NCBI RefSeq assembly: GCF_004664715.2
Contig: NC_051072.1
Location: forward strand, 34,877,642 to 34,941,641
Direction of reading: 5' to 3'
Source of the DNA: Peromyscus leucopus
Lineage: Eukaryota; Chordata; Mammalia; Rodentia; Cricetidae
Length of the DNA: 64,000 nucleotides
Position numbers and translations under genes: made by a program. This document shows, one piece after another, positions 13,611 through 24,583 of this stretch. Below the pieces are notes generated by a model. That model saw only the letters and a list, made by a program, of their open reading frames with translations. It did not search any database and had not been told where the DNA came from. Position 1 is the stretch's first letter. The number at the start of each line of letters is the position of its first letter.

Positions 13611-13819
13611 CTCTTGCACTGATCGGGCTGCGGGCTTGTCTTGATGATTGGCCAATATTAAAAAGGGCAAAGTGCACAGCTGTGGGTGCTGAAGAGCCGA
13701 GTGCAGTTCGTTTCTAGCCGTTTCCAAGTCGTCCTCTGAAGAGGCGCTGTCTAATACGAATATGACTCCTTGAGATCCTTGGTAGTAGCGGCTCCAGTAT
13801 TTCCGGATATTGTCAGCTC
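13611..13819 (-). CDS. Arl15: ARL15 coding exon (probably exon 4), residues about 85-154
   Basis: This internal exon encodes 69 full codons plus the last two bases of a split Gly codon. The translation begins ADNIRKYWSRYYQGSQG and ends QDKPAARSVQE, which I recognise as ARL15, an Arf-like small GTPase of the endomembrane system linked to TRPM7/CNNM magnesium transport and adipose traits. Seen directly: the second half of switch II after the GG of G3, the strand VIFVLDSAS, and the G4 guanine-recognition motif NHQD in LILANHQDKP. The minus-strand acceptor is TTTTCACAG|GA after a T-rich tract, and the donor is GAG|GTATGC. It enters in phase 1 and leaves in phase 0. At 209 nt it is not a multiple of three, so skipping it would break the frame. 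Upstream open frame (to 13844) is intron readthrough. I remember human ARL15 with Ala where this has Thr (DDLETARN), otherwise near identical. The exon is intact and under evident constraint. Confidence 0.96.
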
Positions 13820-14309
13820 CTGTGAAAACAAAATACATTTCCATTTTAAATAGTTCTCATCTACTTAAAACACCCCAACAGCAATTCCTACTGGATACAC
13901 AATGTATCTTTTCAAAAGTGAGTGCTAAAGTCTGTGTGACAGAGTGGACTAGGAATCTAAAAATTACAGACCACGTAGGTAAGGGTATTACAGCTGATAG
14001 GTAGATACAGTCGTGGAGCAGAACACCGACATTTACATTGTCCTTCATGCTTTTATATCAAAATAACTGAGAAATGACCAGGATAATGCTTCTTATATTA
14101 AAGTTTCTCTTATTTAAGTCAAAAGGATGTTTTTAGACTTTGCTTATCAGTCCCAAATGAACCACACTCTCCACAAACAGAGTGGCATCCAAACTGAGAG
14201 AACAATGCCACCTAGACGTTTACCACGGCATCTTACCATCCCATTTCTGAAAAATTGGTGGTAGTTTTTAATAGAATAATGCTATGCTTGAAATGTTCCT
14301 CAAGCGTTC

Positions 14310-14626
14310 ACAAGATGGAAACTTAAGCCTTTAATTTTATGTTGACGCTCCTTGGAGCGGGAGTCTAGGGAGGTAATCAGGGTTACAAGGCAAGGGACCT
14401 GTGATGGGATATGGCTTTAGGACAGGAAGAAGGGACAGCCACACTTTCCCGCTCAGGCTCTCTGACCACTGACGTCTGCTGCCACATCAAGACACAGTGC
14501 GGCCCTCAGCAGATGCGGAGCTTGCACCTGGGACTCCCCTGCCCCCCCAGCCCACAGTCAGTTTCTTTGTGTTAGATATTGCCCAGTCTGTATTTTGTTG
14601 TAGCAACAGAAACTGGACTGAGACAG
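14310..14626 (+). mobile_element. MLT1-type (ERVL-MaLR) LTR remnant
   Basis: Order of landmarks matches MLT1: AAACTTAAGCCTTTAATTTT, AGGGAGGTAATCAGGGTTAC, GATGGGATATGGCTTTAGGA, ending GTCTGTATTTTGTTGTAGCA then ACTGGACTGAGACAG. Strongly diverged, so an old insertion shared across placental lineages is likely. Confidence 0.75.
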
Positions 14627-15458
14627 AGCTGAGCAGCTTTGTTTAACTCCACGTAGAGAGTTATTAGCATAATAACTTTTTACGTCAAAATACTGAAATT
14701 TGCGAACCACTAAAATCTTGGCCTTTCATAGATCTGTGTAAATCCACTCGCGTTTACTACTCATGAGGAAGAAAAGGCCATTGAGCGCACAAATAGTGTT
14801 GATAAGGCAAGGCGTTTAGAAGAGAATCTTGAGAAGGCTGGTCTTGTTACTCTTGGTATTTCTGACTGAATTGTGTTGGCAGCCTGTGTGCCCACGAAGG
14901 GCACAGACAGCTCCCATTACACAGTACTCACTTTTATTTATTTCTCTGTTTTGTGAATATGATGGGCTCTCTCTGTGTATAGCCGAGGTGAACAGAATGG
15001 ATGCAGTTGGTTACATAACAAGAATTAGATAAGTAATTTACTAATCTGCGGCATGTGATCCCCATCCTAATCAGTTGATAACTGTGTTTTAGTCATGCAC
15101 GGAACGTTTAGCTTCCACGTGTGACATACTATGCTACATGTAAGGGACCCAAACAGTGCAGACTGGAGTTGGGGTACACTGGCTGGCGAAAGCCACTTGT
15201 GTATATTTCTTCCCTGCTCTGTGCTCAATGACGTCATGTTAGCAGCTCCCACCAGGGTGAGAGTAATCCGGCCGCAGAAGTCAGCCTGGCCTCTGCTTCC
15301 CCTGGCGAGCTAACACATCACTGGGTAAAACTGAGCAGGTGCTATTTTCCATGACAAAGAGGACATCGAGAGGCTCTAATGTCAGTTTATTAAAGTACAG
15401 GCACCCAGGTGCTCACCTAGAGCAAGGCAAAGACATTAAAAATTAATACATGTGAGAA
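14627..15458. other. Unique intronic sequence with one palindromic CRE
   Basis: No gene or repeat is seen. A perfect TGACGTCA lies at 15229-15236. Confidence 0.55.
15229..15236. promoter_or_regulatory. Palindromic CRE motif TGACGTCA
   Basis: Perfect CREB/ATF consensus inside non-repetitive intron sequence. No nearby promoter motif is seen; function is only a possibility. Confidence 0.35.
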
Positions 15459-15550
15459 GGTAGCTAACATCTATTAAGCGCTTACTGTACTCCTGGCACA
15501 ACGCTGAGTGTTGAGAACAGATCATATAATTCTTACAATAACTAAGGAAT
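15459..15550 (-). repeat. MIR SINE fragment
   Basis: TAGCTAACATCTATTAAGCG followed by CTTACTGTACTCCTGGCACA and TCTTACAATAACTAAGGAAT follows antisense MIR closely. Confidence 0.8.
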
Positions 15551-16564
15551 GGAAGTACAACTGACTTAAGATCTGAAACTAATTCTCAGCTCCTAAAACA
15601 TAGGATAAGTCACCATTACAACAGACTGAAAAACCAAGGGACATAAAGCATCGAGGGCATTCGATGAGCAAACGTTAAATAAGCAAACAGGAGTAGTATG
15701 GACAGTACTGATACACACGAGAAAGGACTGAATCAAGAAAACAGAAAATAAAGGGCAAGGAAATTTAAACCCTAGATGATCGGAGATGTGGAAGACATGC
15801 TTAAGCAACGGGAACCAAGAAACAGCGGAGCACCTGAGACCAGCCATATTTAAGGTGAGGCTCCCTAGAAGCACAGCCTGAAACGGCCCTGCTGGCACAC
15901 ACGATTACAGAAAGAATGCTGCTGAGAGAAATCAGGGGTGAAACAGGTCAACTCCATGAGGGAAGAATCCTGGTGAAGACCTGACTTCAGATATGTCACC
16001 CCAGCTTGGTCCTCCAAGGAGTTCTTAGTCTGGACTGAATCACGGAAGATAGCCATGTGCCACCGCTGGGTACCTGGAGGGGGGCTGGGACCAGATCTCA
16101 GAATTGTATCTGGCTGGGGCAGTTACTGTCAGCCCAGAGTGGTCTTCTGGAGAAGGGTACAGGTGTGCGTCATTAGCAGCCAATACCACAGCAGCTGGGA
16201 GATGGATGCACTGGCCCAGGAAAGGAGGTCTGCGTATGATAGCGACAGCATCTGTTACAAGCTAAATCCAGACACTATCCATATGCTAGAAACCCATCCA
16301 TAAGTCTGAGAGACGAAAGTGACAGCAGTGTTATTCAGCGATGACTATTCAGAAATGACAAAATACTGGGTATGTGTACACCCAAATTACTACGAATTTT
16401 ACTAACACAAAAAATGTAAGAGCCACAATTGTCATGTAATAATGCATGCAATTTGTTCTACTGTTAATTCCACACAGCCAGTGAGAACTTACAGAATGCC
16501 TTCATTGATTTTGTGAAAATCAAAGAAAACCAATGGCTGCAATAACTAGTTCTGATACGGTCTA
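15551..16564. other. Unique intronic sequence
   Basis: Open frames of 101, 63 and 82 codons occur on both strands with no recognised similarity. No repeat is seen. Confidence 0.5.
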
Positions 16565-16910
16565 AGTGTTTTATGAGGATTCATCCACTCATCAAGGACA
16601 CCTGATGAGGTAGGTAATGCTTTTTTTTTTATTAAATATTTACTTATTTTATATGTGTATGGGTGTTTTCTCTGTGCACCACGTGTGTGCATGGTGTCTG
16701 CAGAGACTGGAAGAGGGCATCAGGTCTCTTAATGCCCTGTTAGAGTTACAGAAGGTGGTTAGCCACCAAGTGGATACTGGGAACAGAACCTGGGTCCTCT
16801 GCAAGAGCACAAGTGTTCTTAACCACTAAGCCATCTCTCTAGCTCCAGAGATCAGTATTACTATCATTTTCAATGTATCAATACAGACACCAAGACACAA
16901 AAATATGTGG
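16565..16910 (-). repeat. MIR SINE split by a B2 insertion
   Basis: Left part: CATCCACTCATCAAGGACAC and CTGATGAGGTAGGTAATGC. Right part after the B2: AGTATTACTATCATTTTCAA then ACAGACACCAAGACACA. Together they restore the antisense MIR order. Confidence 0.65.
16621..16846 (-). repeat. B2-family SINE
   Basis: A T run, then TTTACTTATTTTATATGTGTA, GGAACAGAACCTGGGTCCTC, and CTTAACCACTAAGCCATCTC at the tRNA-derived head. Confidence 0.92.
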
Positions 16911-17010
16911 ATTTATCCAACACTGTACATTCAAAACACATTTAGGTCTAAATGAGATTGGGACGGAGTGACCACTGACCAGAAGTGATGAGCTAAATAA
17001 AGAATTATAA

Positions 17011-17167
17011 GGCTGGGTGGTGGTGCACACGCCTGTAATCCCAGCACTTAGGAGGCAGAGGCAGACGGATCTCTGTGAGTTCAAGGCCAGCCTGGGCTAC
17101 AAAGTGAGTTCCAGGAAAGGCACAAAGCTACACAGAGAAACCCTGTCTTGATTTAAAAAAAAAAAAT
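17011..17167 (+). repeat. B1 SINE
   Basis: GGCTGGGTGGTGGTGCACAC, then GGGCTACAAAGTGAGTTCCA and AGGAAAGGCACAAAGCTACA, ending CCCTGTCTTGATTTAAAAAA. Cricetid-type internal variant. Confidence 0.94.
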
Positions 17168-17219
17168 TATTTTACCACATAAGCCACAGTGGGGGTAGGG
17201 GGCTGGAAGAAGAGGGACC

Positions 17220-17220
<1 letters not shown>

Positions 17221-17262
<42 letters not shown>
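17221..17262. repeat. (CA)n microsatellite
   Basis: About 20 uninterrupted AC units. Confidence 0.97.
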
Positions 17263-17264
<2 letters not shown>

Positions 17265-17434
17265 AAACACCCTAAGTAGCACTACTTCTAAAACATTTCC
17301 CAGCCATCTGACCCAATCAATACTTTTAAAATGTCTAGTCCATACAAGACAATGAGGGAGGGTCTAAAGAGATATTTAGAAAACTATCCTTCATCTTAAT
17401 ACAAAAGATAAAGCCCTATAAAAGCAGCATCAAG

Positions 17435-17592
17435 CCGGGCGGTGGTGGCGCATGCCTTTAATCCCAGCACTCGGGAGGCAGAGCCAGGCAGATCTCTGTG
17501 AGTTCGAGGCCAGCCTGGGCTACCAAGTGAGCTCCAGGAAAGGCGCAAAGCTACACAGAGAAACCCTGTCTCGAAAAACCAAAAAAAAAAAA
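17435..17592 (+). repeat. B1 SINE (young, with perfect target-site duplication)
   Basis: CCGGGCGGTGGTGGCGCATG through CTCGAAAAACC and a long A tail. The flanks AAAAGCAGCATCAAG at 17420-17434 and 17593-17607 are identical, giving a 15-bp duplication. Intact CpGs and a pure A tail point to recent activity. Confidence 0.96.
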
Positions 17593-17607
17593 AAAAGCAG
17601 CATCAAG

Positions 17608-18310
17608 TATAAGGCGTATATATCTATCAGAAGGAACAAACACTACATGATGTCCAGGGCAGCAAGTATAAAGAAGAAAACAGTGGACATATTTTTCAGA
17701 AACTCAGGGGCACAATGGCAATTCAACTCAGGCAGTCAACTCTTTCAAAGAGAAACTATACTTTTATTTGCCATATTCAGAAATAGGCAAGGCTTGAAAA
17801 GGACAAGACAAAAACACAGGAACTCAATACTGGTGAATGAAAAAAAAAAGCAAAGGAAAAATACCGTCCTTTTTCAAGGGTTCTTTATACGACATAATAG
17901 ATGAATATTTTAATTGTTGATAGTGAAGACTTCTTAATCTTACAACAAAATCTCCATGCGACCTTTAGTATCCCTGAATTTCTTCACAAACACTGAGCTT
18001 GGGATTCTAAACTGCAGTTTATCCAACTGCCAATGGCTTTAGTCAGCAGCAGCCTAGCCCAGCCTGGAGCCAAGGAAACCAGCCAAGAGGTGATGGGTGG
18101 CATGGTGAAGAAATGGCTGTGTCACCAACCCTGCTACCAGGTGCTTGGAGGAGGACACAGACTCATTGGGAAGGCTATGGACACCTACTTGATGATCACT
18201 TTCCACCAAGGAAGGATATGCCACCTCACATAGTCGGAAGCCACTCCTCCCTCCACAGACTGAAGTATGTTCTACACAATTATCACATAAAACAGATGGG
18301 TACCAAACTC
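17608..18310. other. Unique intronic sequence
   Basis: Nothing recognised. The open frame that spans 17452-17904 begins inside the B1 and is not a gene. Confidence 0.55.
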
Positions 18311-18315
18311 AAGCG

Positions 18316-18480
18316 TGATATATATATATACACATACATACATACATATATATGTATGTATGTATGTGTGCATGTATGTATATATGTATGTATATATATG
18401 TGTGTGTATATATTGTGTATGTGTGTGTATATATACACACACATATATGTATGTATGTATGATGTATGTATGTATGTATT
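18316..18480. repeat. Compound (TA/CATA/TATG/TG)n microsatellite
   Basis: Alternating pyrimidine-purine sequence for about 165 bp, with TATATA, ACATACAT, GTATGTAT and TGTGTG tracts. Sections are self-complementary (ACATACATAC near 18331, GTATGTATGT near 18354). It keeps several frames open on both strands, which explains the Tyr/Ile/His-rich false open frames there. Confidence 0.95.
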
Positions 18481-18589
18481 TACATTTAGATCTAAAGCCA
18501 AGAAGGGAGGATTTAACAACAGAACTGCTGTGAGGAAGGGTGTTGCCCATACCACTGAAGGCCCGATACTGACTTAATAGAAGTTGGAA

Positions 18590-18830
18590 GGACAGCCCGG
18601 GGAGATGGCTCAGAGGGGACAAGGCTTGCTGTGCCAAGCATAGGGACCTGAGTCCAGATGCCCAGAACTCACATAAGGCCAGAAATCCTCCCAAAGAGTG
18701 ACGGGAAGCAGAGACAGGAAAATCCACAGAAAGATCCCAGGTCCACTAGTGTGGTGCAATCATCTCTACATGGCAATGAACAAGAGGTTCTAGTTCAGAG
18801 AATTTGGAAGAGGCACTAACATTGAGACCA
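18590..18830 (+). repeat. B4-like SINE (tRNA/B1 fusion)
   Basis: CGGGGAGATGGCTCAGAGGG, then TTGCTGTGCCAAGCATAGGG and GACCTGAGTCCAGATGCCCA follow the B4 head; the later B1-derived part is poorly preserved. Confidence 0.6.
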
Positions 18831-18835
18831 TCTTT

Positions 18836-18965
18836 TGCGGGAGGCGGTGGCGCACGCCTTTAATCCCAGCATTCGGGAGGCAGAGCCAGGCAGATCTCTG
18901 AGTTCAAGGCCAGCCTGGTCTACAGAGTGAGCTCTAGGACAGGCACCAAAACTACACAGGGAGAC
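18836..18965 (+). repeat. B1 SINE
   Basis: GCGGGAGGCGGTGGCGCACG, CCAGCATTCGGGAGGCAGAG, and AGGACAGGCACCAAAACTAC; lacks a long A tail. Confidence 0.92.
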
Positions 18966-19037
18966 CATCCTTTGACCACCTCCACTGTGATATGCAGCTG
19001 CCTGTACTCACAGAACACACTTACAAACACACATCAC

Positions 19038-19428
19038 TGTCTGAGGATTTCTATTGCTGTACTAAAGCGCCATGACCAAAAGCAACTTGGAGAGGAAAGG
19101 GTATGTGGTAGCTTACAGACCCATATCACAGTCTGTTGCTGAAGAAAGTCATGGCAGGAACTCAGGCAGAGCAGGAAGTGAGAGGCAGGAACTGATGCAG
19201 AGGAAATGGAGGAGTGCAGGTTACTGGCTTGCTCAGGTGGCTTTCTTAGAGCATCCAGGACCACCCGCCCTGGGTGACACTGCTGGGCCCTCTCGTCTCA
19301 ATCACCAATCAAGAAAATGCACCACAGGCTTGTCACAGACTAATCTGGTGGGGGCATTTGGAAAAGGGTCCCCTCTTCCAAAATAACTCAAGCATATGTC
19401 TAGTTGATTTCAAATTAGCCAGCAGAAA

Positions 19429-19430
<2 letters not shown>
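19038..19430 (-). mobile_element. Rodent ERVL/MLT2-like solo LTR (family name uncertain)
   Basis: GATTTCTATTGCTGTACTAA, CCATGACCAAAAGCAACTTG, then ACCACAGGCTTGTCACAGAC and TTTCAAATTAGCCAGCAGA. This is the reverse of the GTCAACTTGACAC...CCAAGTTGCTTT...CATGG repeat also seen at 39295 and 42063. Confidence 0.65.

Positions 19431-19482
<52 letters not shown>
19431..19482. repeat. (AC)n microsatellite
   Basis: About 24 AC units directly abutting the LTR edge. Confidence 0.97.
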
Positions 19483-19483
<1 letters not shown>

Positions 19484-20292
19484 GAGTATTATGATTTTCT
19501 GTTTAAGTTGTAAGGAACCCAGAGGAATCTTAAAGCTCATTCTAACAGCTACCAGGAAAGTCACACTCAAGAGACCTTAACAAGAAAAGAGGAAGATGAC
19601 ACAGGGACATAACATGATCCAATTCTTGTCTATGGCATACTGTGGATGTTAATATTTTCTAAATAGTTGTCACCAATTTTGCTCATCGGGTCCTGTCATA
19701 AAACCAACCAAAACAAAAAAAAGGAAAGGAAATCTTTTTTATACTGCTGATAGAAGACCAAGCCTATCATTACAGAGTTTTGTTTTTGTTTTTGTTTTTG
19801 TTTTTAAAGTCCAAGCACGGAGATGGTGCTCTGTATGACTGATTAGAATGAACAGAGCATCTACGCTTCTGTATAAGATTTTGTTCCTCGATAAAGACAA
19901 ATGACACTTCACTTATTATAGCTTTCGGATTTCTTTGGTGATTGGTGAGGGTTTGAGCATTATTAGCCTTCTAATAGCCTTAAAGGAAACATGGGTACAT
20001 GCTGGAGCATCCAAAATAGGATGTACAAGACCACTGATGAGAAACAGAATCAACCACTTACTTCATGAGGATTCTAGATAAGGTGTGCAAAGAAAATGCC
20101 TATGATTCAAGCTAATGTTAGAAGACTGCCTTGTAATTTGCAAGCAAAGAGATGTTGAGTGCCCTCATATTAGGTTAAAAGGCTATATAGTCCCTAAGAG
20201 TTGTTCTCCAAAAGATGGGTCCAGTGAATTTAAAGAGGGATATTCAGGAGTCCATGATCTCAAATCTGCTCCTATGGAGAGCTAATCTGTAG
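19483..20292. other. Unique intronic sequence
   Basis: Contains only a short (GTTTTT)n run at 19779-19805. Nothing else recognised. Confidence 0.55.
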
Positions 20293-20480
20293 GTCAGTCC
20301 TATCCAACTGAAATTTCTGAAACTGAGATGATGAAAATATTCTTTAGCTGTGCTTTTCTGTCTGGGAGCCACTAACAGTAACGTGGCTACTGAAGAAGCA
20401 CTTGAGATGTTGCTGGTGGAAATGGAAAATGGGACTCTTTAAAGTGTCACATGTGGTTGGGAACTACCACTGTACTGGCA
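20293..20480. mobile_element. Possible ancient hAT-type DNA element
   Basis: GTCAGTCCTATCCAACTGAA at the left, GAAGCACTTGAGATGTTGC and TGTCACATGTGGTTGGGAAC at the right resemble the placental short element whose ends read CAGTCCTGTCCAATAG and CACATGTGGCTAGTGG. The match is loose. Confidence 0.3.
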
Positions 20481-21040
20481 ATGCCACTCAAGATCTTGCC
20501 AACACTTATGACTGATGAGTGATGCCTAGACACCACTAATACAGGCACAGGCACAGAGATCCACTTCCATCCCTGAGGAGGGAAGTGCAGGGCCTCACTG
20601 GTACAGCAGGGGTTATGGTCATCATTTACCAAACATGGCTCCCGAGAGGGCAACTGCCAGCGACCACGAGAGAAGCTGACTAGGACTGTACTCATCACCT
20701 GTGACAAGAATCAAGATAGGAAGTTCAGACTAACTCCTCTCCATCCTCTTACCAATGTCTTAACCAATGATAGAGTGGAGGACAAATAACTTCCCTCCAA
20801 AAAAGCTTAGGTGGTGACTGGAGACCCATTAAGACAGTTTTGAGGAACTAGAGTTACAATGGATCTTAACGTCTTCATGAAAACTTTAAAGCCTTTGAGC
20901 ACAAACAACCTCAAGAGCAATATTTTGAAGCCGGAGCTTCCAGAACAGGAAGGAAATGTCCAAAGAGCAAGAGAAGGGGTAGGCAGAGAATGGCTTCAAA
21001 CTTGTTCCACTCTCTCATCTATCAAACTCTAGTCTTACTC

Positions 21041-21056
21041 CCCCCCCCCCCCCCCC
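21041..21056. repeat. Poly-C tract
   Basis: About 16 C residues in a row. It lies at the edge of the adjacent LTR-like fragment. Confidence 0.9.
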
Positions 21057-21190
21057 GCCCTGCAGTGACATGCTTCCTCCAGCAAGCCCTGCCTCCTAAG
21101 CCTCCTCAACCAGGACCACCAACTGGGGACCAGACATTTAAATGCCCTAGACTATGGGGGCATTTATCATTTAAACCATCATACCATACA
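21057..21190 (-). mobile_element. Fragment of a rodent LTR-type repeat
   Basis: ACATGCTTCCTCCAGCAAGC, CCTCCTCAACCAGGACCACC, AACTGGGGACCAGACATTTA and ACTATGGGGGCATTTATCAT are landmarks of the 5' part (in antisense) of the same repeat group as 21238-21515. Confidence 0.5.
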
Positions 21191-21237
21191 GAAAAATTAG
21201 CCATCACAGAGGCCAAAGAAATAGATCCATGAAATCC

Positions 21238-21515
21238 TGTGTTTTAGTTACCTTTCTATTACTATGAAAGATATCATGACCAAAGGCAACTTATAAAAGA
21301 AAACATTTAATTATGGGTTTGCCTCCACTTACAGAGGGTGAGTCCATGATCACCATGACAGGGAGAATGACAGCAGGCAGGCAGGCTTGGTGCTGGAGCA
21401 GTTCTATAAATTGGAGGCTGAGAGAGAATCTGAGCCTGGTGCAAGCTTTTGAAACCTCAAAGCCCATTGCTGGTGACACGAATCCTCCAACAAGGCCACA
21501 CCTTCTAATTCTTCC
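21238..21515 (-). mobile_element. Rodent LTR-type repeat (ERVL/MLT2-like group)
   Basis: TGTGTTTTAGTTACCTTTCT, ATATCATGACCAAAGGCAAC, CATTTAATTATGGGTTTGCC and CCTCCAACAAGGCCACACCT. A common muroid repeat; exact family name not certain. Confidence 0.6.
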
Positions 21516-21522
21516 CCAAACA

Positions 21523-21725
21523 GTGTACTGCGGACCAAACCTAGAGCCTTAAACCTGACAGGCATGCAATCTACCACTGAGCTATTGCCAGCCTCTTAGC
21601 TTTTTCCTCTGACACCAAGTTTTGCTATGTTACCCAGGCTGGTCAGACTAGCCTTAAAGTTGCCAGCCTCCTGCCTCAACTTCCCAATAGCTGGGATTGC
21701 AGGCTTGTGCTACCAGGTCCAGCAT
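21523..21725 (-). repeat. ID/B1 fusion SINE (B4/ID_B1-like)
   Basis: The first part (GACCAAACCTAGAGCCTTAA to TCTACCACTGAGCTATTGCC) is an antisense ID-type tRNA head. It is directly followed by an antisense B1-like arm (TTGCTATGTTACCCAGGCTG to TAGCTGGGATTGCAGGCTTG). Confidence 0.7.
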
Positions 21726-22021
21726 AATTCAGTCTTCTTGACTAGTAACTTCTTTTGATTCTTTTACATTCTATTTGATCTGCTTTTTAAAGATGAAATA
21801 CTAAGAATTCAGCAAGGACTAAGATATACACATCTATGTTCAAACTTTTATAGAGACTTCCTACCTACATATAAAATACAGCAAAGTAAATGACGATCTT
21901 CCTAAGTTAGTGATATCACGTATAAAAATGCTAATACTTAGAGTCAAATTCCCTATTCAGTGTATGATCCTGGTTTGCTTTTCAAAGAACCTCCTCCTTC
22001 TTCTCCATTTATTTATTTATC

Positions 22022-22168
22022 TGTAGTTTTTTGGCATGGGGTTTCTCTGTGTAGCCCTGGCTGTCCTGAAACTCACTCAGTAGACCAGGCTGGCCTTGAA
22101 CTCACAGAGATCTGCCTGACTCTGCCTCCAGAGTGCTGGGATTAAAGGCATGTGACACCACACCTAAT
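22022..22168 (-). repeat. B1 SINE
   Basis: GGGGTTTCTCTGTGTAGCCC, CCTTGAACTCACAGAGATCT, and GTGCTGGGATTAAAGGCATG. An ATTTATTTATTT run precedes it. Confidence 0.94.
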
Positions 22169-24558
22169 TAAGCTTCTGTCTTCTGTTTTGGACTCCCCAG
22201 TACAAAAGGTCTGAAGGATCAATATAAGAGACACTAGAGTCAGTGGGATAAGTATGTCAGAACAAAATATAACAAGAAGGAGGCCACCAAGACAGGAAGC
22301 ACTGGGGCTGACAGGGTTTATCCTCTCGGAGCCAGCATAGAATAGGCACAGTGGTGAAGGACATGGGTCATATCTAGATCTGTTCCTCCTCAGTTTGCTG
22401 ACTGGACACCACTGAGGAGAGCAGATGTTTAGTTTCTAATGCTATCAGCCTGCCCAAGGTACCTTGGCAATGGAGGCTCCAGCAGTGAGAGAAAAGACCC
22501 CAGGCAAAGACTCTAAGATGCTGGCAGTTTGATAAATGGGGTTATGGGCAGACACCAACAGTTATGCAAAGAATAGTACAGAGGGAGGCATCAGTTCTGG
22601 CCATCTGACCAACTGTTGGCTCAGGAGCAGACAAGACAAAAAATAGAAATTACATGGAAGTAAAAACCAAGACTCGGTTTTCATAACACCTACATAATTA
22701 GGATAAGAGATGCCTAAGATGCTTGCTAACACTAAGCTGCAGCTCTCAAAGTCTAAGCCTTTGAGTCCATTTCAGGAAGCCCAGAAACCCAAAACTATGC
22801 ATATAGCTAGACTAGGACTCCATATGCTGTTTTCAGTGTCTCCGCAAAGTTGATAGAAGTAAAACTGCCCATGGGCGACAGCATGAATACAGGTTGAGGT
22901 AGCAGCTGTACTCATGCATCCCTGATGGTCACACGCTTTCAGAGAGAAGAAAACAAAGTCATTTTAGTCTAAGACTATCTGCGTCAGGAAGTAAAAATTG
23001 CCAGTCTTCTTAAATTAACCGAAAAGCATCATTTTAAACATTCCAGATAACTTAAAAGGGTAGCATGTAACGAGAATTCTTGGGACAAACTGACTCGGAC
23101 ACTGTTTCAATGATAAATTGTGCAACTGTTAGAGTTATAAGTTAAACCACCTGCTTTTTTCCTTTCCATTTTTACCTGGAATTTTAATGGATTCACGCTA
23201 CAATTTATGTTACTTCGTGGAAAATAAACAACAGTATTATTCATTGTAAAATTTATTTTCAAGCAAAAGCCAGAGTTTTGGAAGAGCTATACCTGCTATT
23301 GTGCATTGAATAGCTTCTCCATGAGGGGACTAATGGTCATATTAACAGAAACGTGTTTAGAACGCAATGTGTCAACAGTTGGAAACGCCAAAAGAACTTA
23401 ATGAATCAAGACTTTCCAAATGATCGACATATGAGGCTATAAAGCCTTGCACAGATTTTTAAAAAATGCACTGATACAAATCAGTTATGGCAGATGTGAA
23501 GGAACCGGGGTGCGCTGATTCGAATCCACACTGCAGCTGGCGTTCAAGAGTCGACCACTTGATGGATTTCAGTGGAGTGCCAGAGAAAACAGCCAACAGG
23601 TATCCAAAAAGGCTCTTAAAAGACACCTCCTGTCTGGAACTGCACATCCATATGAGTCTGGATTTTCTCCACATACTCCAATCCAAACTACATATAACAA
23701 TAAATTCATGACTGAGGCAGGTAAGAGAACCATGCCTTCTTCTATGACTACAATGGATATGCCACCATCTATATATTTGTTCTTGAATGTAATTTTCAGT
23801 CAAATACTGTCTTTACTAACATACAATGAGTTTCTAATTATTGCTTTTAAAGGGATTGTAACATGGTAAATTCTGACACACAGAGACCATGCAGAAGAAG
23901 GGTATGGAGGCCTCACTTAATTTTAAAAGCACGAAGGTGCCTGAGACCCCGGACAGGCTTTACAACTATATACACTCATTGTCTATCAAGATTTAGGCAC
24001 TTGGGGTTTTATTTGAGAAGGAACAAGAATCTTACTTTGAATTATCTTTATCCTCACTCTGTCTTGTTGAAGATGGGAGAATAGGAATTGGTAATGAGAT
24101 CTCAAAACCAAGAAGAACATAGAATGATCACATAATCTCCACGGTCTTCATATGTTCAAACTAGAATCTAACATATTTTAATGTCTAGAGAGATTTTTAC
24201 AATGTATATGGCCAAAGAACCCAAACTTTAAAGTAATATAGTTCTGGAAGCTCCCAGGGGAGGTAGTCCTTAGCCCGTGTCCTATAAAATAGAGCTTTAA
24301 ACATTACTAATAAATGACACACCACGTCCCTCTTCTCACCTCATCCATTCTTTCGATACATGTTCTGGGTGTCCGTGTTATTTAAATCGAGGTTACAGCA
24401 TCCCCTTCACGGTCAAGTCCTGACGCCCAGACTCGAGCACTCTACATAGCTGCATTCAATTATCTCTTCCTCTCCCTCCTCCTTACTCTGTTGTGTGACC
24501 TCACCTGCTTCATCTCCATCACCAGAACAGCTTTCCAACTGGCTGGGGCATACCTCTA
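22169..24558. other. Unique intronic sequence
   Basis: No SINE, LTR or exon is recognised. A 114-codon minus-strand open frame at 23459-23803 and a 74-codon plus-strand frame overlap it; neither resembles a known protein. Confidence 0.55.
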
Positions 24559-24583
24559 ACAACAACAACAACAACAACAACAA
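24559..24583. repeat. (AAC)n microsatellite
   Basis: Eight AAC units in a row. Confidence 0.95.

Noticed and set aside
13820..13844. Apparent start codon for the ARL15 exon at 13844
   Set aside because: The stretch 13820-13844 is intron: the acceptor TTTTCACAG lies at 13820-13828 and ARL15 is known to continue upstream, as the 60-nt exon shows.
17452..17904. 150-codon plus-strand open frame
   Set aside because: It starts inside a B1 SINE and runs through its A tail into intron; no protein similarity.
18113..18727. Overlapping 150-codon frames on both strands rich in Tyr, Ile, His
   Set aside because: They are produced by the TATG/CATA microsatellite, which lacks stops in several frames.
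23510..23530. GATTCGAATCC resembling a tRNA B box
   Set aside because: No A box at the right distance upstream and no cloverleaf can be drawn; probably chance.
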